Positions 58,624-64,000 of a stretch of DNA of 64,000 nt are shown here, in pieces. The position numbers were made by a program, and so were the translations under genes. This DNA is from Nocardioides zeae (GTDB lineage: Bacteria; Actinomycetota; Actinomycetes; Propionibacteriales; Nocardioidaceae). A model generated the notes under the pieces. It did not search any database, had not been told where the DNA came from, and worked only from the letters and a program-made list of their open reading frames with translations. Each line of letters starts with the position of its first letter. Position 1 is the first letter of the stretch. The stretch covers positions 234,427 through 298,426 of the forward strand of contig NZ_JAAGXA010000004.1 of assembly GCF_010686755.1 (NCBI RefSeq), given 5' to 3'.

Positions 58624-59541
58624 TCAGGCGGCGAAGGCGGCGCGCAGGGCGGCGTCGTCCGCGCCGGCGGCCACGAGCGACGCGAGCAGCACGCGGGCCT
58701 GGCCGGGGCGGAGCAGGCGGGCCAGCACCGCTCCGGCGGCGGCGAGGTCGTGGCCGCCGCCACCCCCGCCGTACCCCGCGGACAGCTCGCCCTCGGGGAC
58801 GCGCGTGGACACCACGACCGGTACGCCGCGGGCGACGGCTCGCCGTACCCCGTCGACCACGGCGGGCGTCGCGTTGCCGGCGCCGAGCCCGACGAGCACG
58901 AGGCCGTGCGCGCCGGCCGCGAGGCTGGCGTCGAGGTGGGTGGCGTCCCCGCCGGGGTGGACGGCCACGAGGTCGACCCGGACGCCGTCGACGCGCGCGG
59001 GCAGGTGCGGCAGGCGGCCGAGGCCCGGGGTGTCGACGAACCCGTCGATCGCGTCGGTGCTGCGCTTGGCGAGACCGGCGGCGCGGAGCACGCGCCCGCC
59101 CATCGCGACGAGGACCCCGCGGTCGGGGGCGCCGGCGCCCGACGCCACCGCGAGCGCCGCGCGGAGGTTGGCCGGGCCGTCGGCGTCGGGGGCGTCGGCC
59201 GTGCGCTGGGCGCCGGTGACGACGATCGGGCGGGGGTCGCGGTGCTGCAGGTCGAGCAGGAGGGCGGTCTCCTCCATCGCGTCGGTGCCGTGCACCACGA
59301 CGACGCCCTGGCAGGACGGGTCGGCCAGCTGCTCGCCGACCGCGTCGCTGATCCGCTGCATGTCCGCGAGGGTCAGGACGGCAGAGTCCTTGGCGAGGAG
59401 GTCGACGACGCGCACGGCCGGACCCCCGGGCGCCACCGCGCCCGCGAGCAGGTCGGAGGCGGCCAGCACGGGGGTGCTGGCGCCGTCCGTGCCGCGGACG
59501 CTGGCGATCGTGCCGCCGGTCGTGACCAGGGCGACCGTCAC
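58624..59541 (-). CDS. ansA: L-asparaginase
   Basis: 305 aa. First catalytic Thr in VTTGGTIAS (about 7-14) and second motif VVVHGTDAMEETALLL (about 87-102) with HGTD. It deaminates asparagine to aspartate and ammonia. No signal peptide, so cytoplasmic. GTG start overlaps the permease stop (GTGA), so the two are co-translated. Downstream steps are provided by the nearby aspartase gene. Confidence 0.93.
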   Translation of the reverse strand: MTVALVTTGGTIASVRGTDGASTPVLAASDLLAGAVAPGGPAVRVVDLLAKDSAVLTLADMQRISDAVGEQLADPSCQGVVVVHGTDAMEETALLLDLQHRDPRPIVVTGAQRTADAPDADGPANLRAALAVASGAGAPDRGVLVAMGGRVLRAAGLAKRSTDAIDGFVDTPGLGRLPHLPARVDGVRVDLVAVHPGGDATHLDASLAAGAHGLVLVGLGAGNATPAVVDGVRRAVARGVPVVVSTRVPEGELSAGYGGGGGGHDLAAAGAVLARLLRPGQARVLLASLVAAGADDAALRAAFAA

Positions 59542-60998
59542 TCGGGGCTCCTCTCCAGGGTGCCGCCGCGCTCGGCGGCGAGGGCCGCGATCCGTCCGCG
59601 GCAGCGGAACCATCCCACCACGAGCGCGGGCCCGATGAGGCCGATGGAGGCGACCGTCCACGTCCCGATGGGGTCGTCGAACGCCATGAGCACGACCACG
59701 GCGAGGAGGAAGACGAGGGTCAGCAGCCCCGTGTACGGCGCACCGAACATGCGGAACGACGGGCGCTCGAGCAGGCCCTGGCGGGCGCGCTGCCACAGCT
59801 TCAGCTGGCACAGGATGATGACGGCCCAGGCGCTGATGATGCCGAGCGCCGAGAGGTTGAGCGCGATCTCGAAGGCCTGGGACGGCACGATCGCGTTGAG
59901 CACGACGCCGAACGCGGTGACGACGGCGGTGACCGCGATGCCGCCGTAGGGCACCCCGTTGCCGTTCATCTTGGCGAGCGCCGCGGGGGCGGAGCCGGAG
60001 ACGGCCATCGAGTGCAGGATGCGGCCCGTGGAGTAGAGGCCGGCGTTGAGCGAGGAGAGCACGGCCGTCAGCACGACGAGGTTCATGATGATGTCCGCAC
60101 CCTCGACGCCGATCGAGCCGAAGAACGTCACGAACGGGCTCTCGCCGGCGCTGTACGACGAGGACGGCAGCAGCAGGGCCAGCAGCAGCACCGAGCCGAC
60201 GTAGAACACGGCGAGCCGGATGATGACGGTGCGGATCGCGCGCGGCATGACCTCGCGGGCGTTCTGGGTCTCGCCGGCGGCGGTGCCGACGAGCTCGATC
60301 GAGGCGTAGGCGAACACGACGCCCTGCATGACCACGAAGGCGGGGAGCACGCCGTTGGGGAACAGCCCGCCGTTGTCGGTGATGAGCGAGAGCCCGGGCT
60401 GGTGGCCGTCGACCGGCGTGCCGAGCACGACGAAGCCGATGCCGACGACGAGGAAGGTCACGAGGGCGACGACCTTGACGAGCGCGAACCAGAACTCGAG
60501 CTCGCCGAACACGGTGACGCTCAGCAGGTTCATGCCGAGCACCAGCACGAGCGCGATCATGGCGAAGACCCACTGGTCGACCGGGGCGAGCCAGTCGACG
60601 TACTGCTTGAAGAAGTTCATGTAGAGCCCGACCGCGGTGACGTCCGCGACGGAGGTCATCGCCCAGTTGAGCCAGTAGAGCCAGCCGGCGGCGAACGCCA
60701 TCTTCTCGCCGTAGAACTCCCGGGCGTAGGAGACGAACGAGCCCGACGAGGGCCGGTGGACGATGAGCTCGCCCAGGGCGCGGAGCACGAGGAAGGCGAA
60801 GAAGCCGCAGAGCGCGTAGACGAGCACGAGCGCCGGGCCGGCATCGGCGAGGCGCCCGCCGGCTCCCATGAAGAGGCCGGTGCCGATGGCGCCACCGATG
60901 GCGATCATCTGGATCTGGCGCGGGCGGAGGCCCTGGCGGAAGCCCGCCTCCTCCTCCGGGTGCACGACGGGGGTCGTGCCGGTCTGGTCGGTGGTCAT
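59538..60998 (-). CDS. ansP: Amino-acid permease, probable L-asparagine permease
   Basis: 486 aa APC permease with 12 helices. GLRPRQIQMIAIGGAIGTGLFMGAGGRLADAGPAL and the ELIVHRPSSGSFVSYAREFYGEKMAFAAGWLYWLNWAMTSVADVTAVGLYM segment are typical of AnsP/GabP-type carriers. Coupling to asparaginase supports asparagine as substrate. ATG 60998 has GAGG 6 bases upstream; a TTG at 61004 is less likely. Preceded by an operator CTGTATGACAG. Confidence 0.9.
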   Translation of the reverse strand: MTTDQTGTTPVVHPEEEAGFRQGLRPRQIQMIAIGGAIGTGLFMGAGGRLADAGPALVLVYALCGFFAFLVLRALGELIVHRPSSGSFVSYAREFYGEKMAFAAGWLYWLNWAMTSVADVTAVGLYMNFFKQYVDWLAPVDQWVFAMIALVLVLGMNLLSVTVFGELEFWFALVKVVALVTFLVVGIGFVVLGTPVDGHQPGLSLITDNGGLFPNGVLPAFVVMQGVVFAYASIELVGTAAGETQNAREVMPRAIRTVIIRLAVFYVGSVLLLALLLPSSSYSAGESPFVTFFGSIGVEGADIIMNLVVLTAVLSSLNAGLYSTGRILHSMAVSGSAPAALAKMNGNGVPYGGIAVTAVVTAFGVVLNAIVPSQAFEIALNLSALGIISAWAVIILCQLKLWQRARQGLLERPSFRMFGAPYTGLLTLVFLLAVVVLMAFDDPIGTWTVASIGLIGPALVVGWFRCRGRIAALAAERGGTLERSPE

Positions 60999-61045
60999 GT
61001 TCAACCTCGCGGTCGTGTGAGGGGCCGATCTGCCAGGCTGTCAAC

Positions 61046-61056
61046 CTGTATGACAG
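61046..61056. promoter_or_regulatory. FadR-type operator 1 (ansP side)
   Basis: CTGTATGACAG, a CTGT-N3-ACAG palindrome 47 bases upstream of the permease start; the same 8 outer bases recur at 61160. Confidence 0.7.
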
Positions 61057-61159
61057 ATCACATCGGCGGGAACGGTCGCACGGCGTGGCGGTGCGCGTCA
61101 AGACCCCGATCCGGCGCTAGGGGACGGTTGACCCCGCCGTGGGCACGTGTCACCCTGAT

Positions 61160-61170
61160 CTGTAAGACAG
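61160..61170. promoter_or_regulatory. FadR-type operator 2 (aspA side)
   Basis: CTGTAAGACAG, the same CTGT-N3-ACAG palindrome, 21 bases upstream of the aspartase start. A further GACAG half-site follows at 61174-61178. Confidence 0.7.
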
Positions 61171-61191
61171 CCTGACAGAAGGAAGCATCCC

Positions 61192-62673
61192 GTGGCCGAG
61201 CCCGCCGCCGACCTGACCGACACCGCCACTGACCTCCCCGTCGTGCCCGCGACCCGCACCGAGCGTGACCTGCTCGGTGAGCTCGAGGTGCCGGCCGACG
61301 CCTACTGGGGCGTGCACACGGCGCGGGCGGTGGCGAACTTCCAGGTCACGGGTACGCCGATCGGTCACCACGCGGCGCTCGTCTCGGCCCTCGCGGTGGT
61401 CAAGCAGGCGTCGGCGGCCGCCAACCACGAGCTGGGCCTGCTCGACGACGAGCGGTACGAGGCGATCGTCTCGACCTGCCGGGAGATCCGCGGGGGAGCC
61501 CTCCACGGTGAGTTCGTCGTCGACATGATCCAGGGCGGCGCCGGCACCTCGACCAACATGAACGCCAACGAGGTCATCGCCAACCGGGCGCTCGAGCTGC
61601 TGGGGCACCCCAAGGGCGCGTACTCGCGGCTGCACCCCAACGACCACGTCAACCTCAGCCAGTCGACGAACGACGCGTACCCCACGGCGGTCAACGTCGC
61701 CCTGGTGACGGCGCTCGACGAGCTGCTGGCGGCGATGGTGCGTCTCGAGGCGTCGTTCGCGCGGAAGGCGGCCGAGTTCGCGACCGTCGTCAAGGTGGGG
61801 CGCACCCAGCTGCAGGACGCGGTGCCGATGACGCTCGGCCAGGAGTTCTCGGCCTTCGAGGTGATGATCGGGGAGGACCGCGCGCGGCTCGCCGAGGCGG
61901 CCACCCTGCTGCTCGAGATCAACCTGGGCGCCACGGCGATCGGCACCGGCCTCAACGCGCCGCAGGGGTACGCCGCCCTGGCCTGCGCGCACCTCGGCCG
62001 GCTCACGGGCCGTCCGTTCGTCACGGCGGCCAACCTCGTCGAGGCGACGCAGGACCCGGGCGCGTTCGTGCACCTCTCCGGCGTGCTCAAGCGCGTCGCG
62101 GTCAAGCTGTCGAAGACCTGCAACGACCTGCGGCTGCTGTCGTCCGGCCCGCGGGCGGGCTTCGGCGAGATCACGCTGCCCCCGATGCAGGCCGGGTCGA
62201 GCATCATGCCCGGCAAGGTCAACCCCGTGATCCCCGAGATGGTGAGCCAGGTGGCCTACGCGGTCATCGGCCACGACGTGACCGTGACGATGGCGGCCGA
62301 GGCGGGGCAGCTGCAGCTCAACGCCTTCGAGCCCGTCATCGTGCACGCGCTGCTGCAGAGCATCACCCAGCTCGCGGCGGCCTGCCGCACGCTGGCCGAC
62401 CGGTGCGTCGACGGCATCGGCGCCAACGTCGACGTGATGGCCGCGCGGGTGCGCGACTCCATCGGCCTGGCGACGGCGCTCAACCCGATCATCGGCTACT
62501 ACGCGGCCACCGAGGTCGCCCAGCAGGCCCTGATGACCGGACGCACCGTGCCCGACATCGTGCTCGAGCGCGGCCTCCTCGACGCCGACGCGCTCGCCGA
62601 GGCGCTGCGCCCCGAGCGGCTCGCGGCGATCCCGCAGCACCCGGTCAGCCCGGAGGCGTCGACCCGTCCATGA
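61192..62673 (+). CDS. aspA: Aspartate ammonia-lyase
   Basis: 493 aa of the fumarase/aspartase family: ERDLLGELEVPADAYWGVHTARAVANFQVTG, the substrate loop GGAGTSTNMNANEVIANRA, HPNDHVNLSQSTNDAYPTA and the signature GSSIMPGKVNP with the catalytic Ser. Converts aspartate to fumarate and ammonia, feeding the citrate cycle. GTG start with AAGGAA upstream. Its last 29 bases overlap the end of the convergent regulator gene. Confidence 0.95.
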   Translation: MAEPAADLTDTATDLPVVPATRTERDLLGELEVPADAYWGVHTARAVANFQVTGTPIGHHAALVSALAVVKQASAAANHELGLLDDERYEAIVSTCREIRGGALHGEFVVDMIQGGAGTSTNMNANEVIANRALELLGHPKGAYSRLHPNDHVNLSQSTNDAYPTAVNVALVTALDELLAAMVRLEASFARKAAEFATVVKVGRTQLQDAVPMTLGQEFSAFEVMIGEDRARLAEAATLLLEINLGATAIGTGLNAPQGYAALACAHLGRLTGRPFVTAANLVEATQDPGAFVHLSGVLKRVAVKLSKTCNDLRLLSSGPRAGFGEITLPPMQAGSSIMPGKVNPVIPEMVSQVAYAVIGHDVTVTMAAEAGQLQLNAFEPVIVHALLQSITQLAAACRTLADRCVDGIGANVDVMAARVRDSIGLATALNPIIGYYAATEVAQQALMTGRTVPDIVLERGLLDADALAEALRPERLAAIPQHPVSPEASTRP

Positions 62674-63352
62674 GGGTGCTGAGCACCTGCGCGACCTCGC
62701 GCAGGTGCTCGGCCATCCGCTCCCGTGCGCCCGCACCGTCGCCGTCCTCGATCGCCTCGAGGATGCGGCGGTGCTCCGCGTTGGAGGCCTCCCGTCGGTG
62801 GGCGACGAGGTTGACGACCTCCGACTGCTGGCTCAGCGCCTCGCGGGCGTCGGCCACGACCTTGCGGAACAGCAGGTTGCCCGACGCCTCGGCGATGGCC
62901 GAGTGGAAGCGCGAGTCGAGCTCGGTCCACGCGTGGGGGTCCTCCTCGACGTCCATCTCCGCGGCGATGGCGACGAGCGCTTCCAGCTGCTCCGGCGTAC
63001 GCCGCTCCGCCGCCCACCCCGCCGACGGGACCTCGATGAAGGGGCGCGCCTCCATCAGGTCGCGCGCCGAGTAGGAGCCGTAGGTGAGCTCGGGGGCGGG
63101 GGAGGTGGCCACGACGTACGTGCCGCTGCCGGTGCGTGTGCGGGTCAGGCCCAGGGCTTGCGTGGACCGGAGCGCCTCGCGGACCACCGGGCGGCTCACG
63201 CCGTAGCGCGTCGCGAGCCCGGCCTCGGCCGGGAGGCGGGTGCCGACCGGCAGCGAGCCCGACTCGATCGCGGCGCGCAGGTCGTCGAAGACGGCCTCGG
63301 CGGCGTTCTTGCGGTTGATCGCGACGGGGCGGTCGAGCCATCCCTCGGTCAT
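62645..63352 (-). CDS. GntR family (FadR subfamily) regulator
   Basis: 235 aa. Winged helix KNAAEAVFDDLRAAIESGSLPVGTRLPAEAGLATRYGVSRPVVREALRSTQALGLTRTRTGSGTYVV (about 14-82), then an all-helical FCD ligand domain with the metal-binding His pattern LDSRFHSAIAEAS and NAEHRRILEAI. Likely binds the two CTGT-N3-ACAG sites and controls the asparagine/aspartate genes, with an acidic metabolite as effector (inference). Overlaps aspA at its 3' end. Confidence 0.92.
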   Translation of the reverse strand: MTEGWLDRPVAINRKNAAEAVFDDLRAAIESGSLPVGTRLPAEAGLATRYGVSRPVVREALRSTQALGLTRTRTGSGTYVVATSPAPELTYGSYSARDLMEARPFIEVPSAGWAAERRTPEQLEALVAIAAEMDVEEDPHAWTELDSRFHSAIAEASGNLLFRKVVADAREALSQQSEVVNLVAHRREASNAEHRRILEAIEDGDGAGARERMAEHLREVAQVLSTLMDGSTPPG

Positions 63353-63439
63353 CGCACCTCCCCCTCGCCGCGCAGGTGCAGCAGCCTATCCCGCGCGGAG
63401 CCGGTGGCACGACGGCGCCGGGGCGTCATGCCACCGCGG

Positions 63440-63586
63440 TCATCTCCATTTGTCTCCGTGGACCTTGCAGACCTGGCCGGTCCCGTCGCAGTAGGAGCAC
63501 TCCCGGAAGATGGCCCCCTTGCCGCTGCCGTCGCACCCGCTGCACCTCGTCAGCGCACTGTCGCACTGCTTGCACCTGGCCGCCAT
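63440..63586 (-). CDS. Small DnaJ-type zinc-ribbon protein
   Basis: 48 aa with CxxC-type repeats: RCKQCDSALTRCSGCDGSG then CSYCDGTGQVCKVHG, the CxxCxGxG pattern of DnaJ central zinc fingers, giving four Cys pairs for one or two zinc ions. ATG at 63586 has AGGGGG about 6 bases upstream; longer readings lack a site. Function unknown. It lies between the regulator gene and the divergent alkB-like gene. Confidence 0.72.
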   Translation of the reverse strand: MAARCKQCDSALTRCSGCDGSGKGAIFRECSYCDGTGQVCKVHGDKWR

Positions 63587-63690
63587 CCGTCGCCCCCTGT
63601 CTGGATCGAGTCCGTCTCGAGGACGTTCTACCATTCATAGATGGTGATGGCAATCAAGGCCCGCGGCGATCCGTGGAGGGGGGCACGCTG

Positions 63691-63748
63691 CTTTACATTC
63701 CGCTCCCTCTTGTCAAACGCTTTACATCTCCCTATGGTTTGTCAAACG
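63691..63748 (+). promoter_or_regulatory. alkB promoter built from a tandem 29-bp repeat
   Basis: Unit 1 (63691-63719) and unit 2 (63720-63748) share CTTTACAT at the start and TGTCAAACG at the end. A canonical promoter lies across them: -35 TTGTCA (63710-63715), 17-base spacer, -10 TATGGT (63733-63738). The second TTGTCAAACG covers the expected +1, so it may be an operator. Confidence 0.65.
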
Positions 63749-63790
63749 CCCGACGTGAGCGGGGCCACACGACAGCAAGGGAGCCGGCGG

Positions 63791-64000
63791 ATGGCAGACG
63801 TGGAGAGGGTGGCGGGCACGGTGCCCGCCGGCTCGACGGAGCAGTGGAAGGACCGCAAGCGCTACCTCTGGCTGATCGGCCTGGTCGTGCCGTCCCTGGC
63901 GTTCGTCGCCATCGGGATGTGGGGCCTGACCGGCTGGGGCGTGTGGCTCTGGCTCGGCCCCGTCGTCATCCTCGGGATCGTCCCGGCGATCGACCTGATG
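63791..64000 (+). CDS. alkB: Alkane 1-monooxygenase, N-terminal fragment (runs off window)
   Basis: 70 codons seen, open at the window end. EQWKDRKRYLWLIGLVVPSLAFVAIGMWGLTGWGVWLWLGPVVILGIVPAIDLM matches the N-terminus of membrane diiron AlkB hydroxylases, with the DRKRYLW motif and the first two membrane helices ending at IPxxD. The diagnostic His boxes lie beyond the window. AlkB hydroxylates medium-chain n-alkanes with rubredoxin as electron donor; a rubredoxin gene may follow. ATG has a GGGAG site upstream. Confidence 0.85.
   Translation, partial: MADVERVAGTVPAGSTEQWKDRKRYLWLIGLVVPSLAFVAIGMWGLTGWGVWLWLGPVVILGIVPAIDLM

Overview
The window looks like chromosomal DNA of a high-GC actinobacterium, most likely Nocardioides or a close relative. 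The grounds are very GC-rich coding throughout, frequent GTG starts, 4-base ATGA/GTGA gene overlaps, a folP2-gpgS pair as in mycobacteria, PadR-DUF1707 pairs, a DtxR/IdeR-type iron box and a polyphosphate glucokinase. The genus is inferred from gene content. No rRNA, tRNA, CRISPR array or transposase gene was seen.

Layout. 1-7.3 kb: small stress and envelope genes (CsbD, glutathione peroxidase, secreted GH6 hydrolase, PadR regulator with DUF1707 protein, YceI, a 45-aa protein, secreted SGNH esterase, TerC with a structured leader). 7.4-10.9 kb: four-gene operon of ABC exporter plus two-component system. 11-17.7 kb: succinate-semialdehyde-type dehydrogenase, MerR regulator with flavin oxidoreductase, flotillin/NfeD pair, glucose-6-phosphate dehydrogenase. 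17.8-27.7 kb: a tightly overlapping five-gene operon (WGR-DUF4132, MoxR AAA+, DUF5682, VWA, SWIM) equivalent to Escherichia coli yehI/L/M/P/Q. 27.8-30.8 kb: methyltransferase, FolP2-like protein, GpgS. 30.9-38.2 kb: AAA+ ATPase, DUF1707 membrane protein, rhomboid, SRPBCC protein, aldo/keto reductase, alanine dehydrogenase, HtrA-like protease. 38.6-42.3 kb: TetR-MMPL operon and nitroreductase. 42.4-44.2 kb: an overlapping four-gene operon with a DUF692/MNIO enzyme and a membrane-anchored cysteine-rich small protein, which looks like an uncharacterised RiPP-type modification system and is the best candidate for something new. 44.4-52.7 kb: pentapeptide protein, SRPBCC and GNAT proteins, malic enzyme, a poly-G block that looks like an assembly artefact, amino-acid permease with universal stress protein, MMPL with MarR. 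52.7-56.5 kb: iron-box-controlled siderophore-binding lipoprotein, an AbiE-type toxin-antitoxin island of visibly lower GC, polyphosphate glucokinase. 56.7-63.4 kb: DrrAB-type ABC exporter and an asparagine/aspartate catabolic regulon (asparaginase, permease, aspartase, FadR-type regulator) with two matching operators. 63.4-64 kb: zinc-ribbon protein and the start of an alkB-like alkane monooxygenase behind a promoter made of a tandem 29-bp repeat.

A second layer of structure is a set of palindromic repeat families, mostly between convergent genes: three copies of a 74-base element next to both MMPL genes, two copies of a GGGACGTCATGC element, three copies of a GGTCGTGGTGTGA element (one inserted in frame inside the SWIM gene), and several single complex palindromes. 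Some supply stop codons or C-termini of neighbouring genes.
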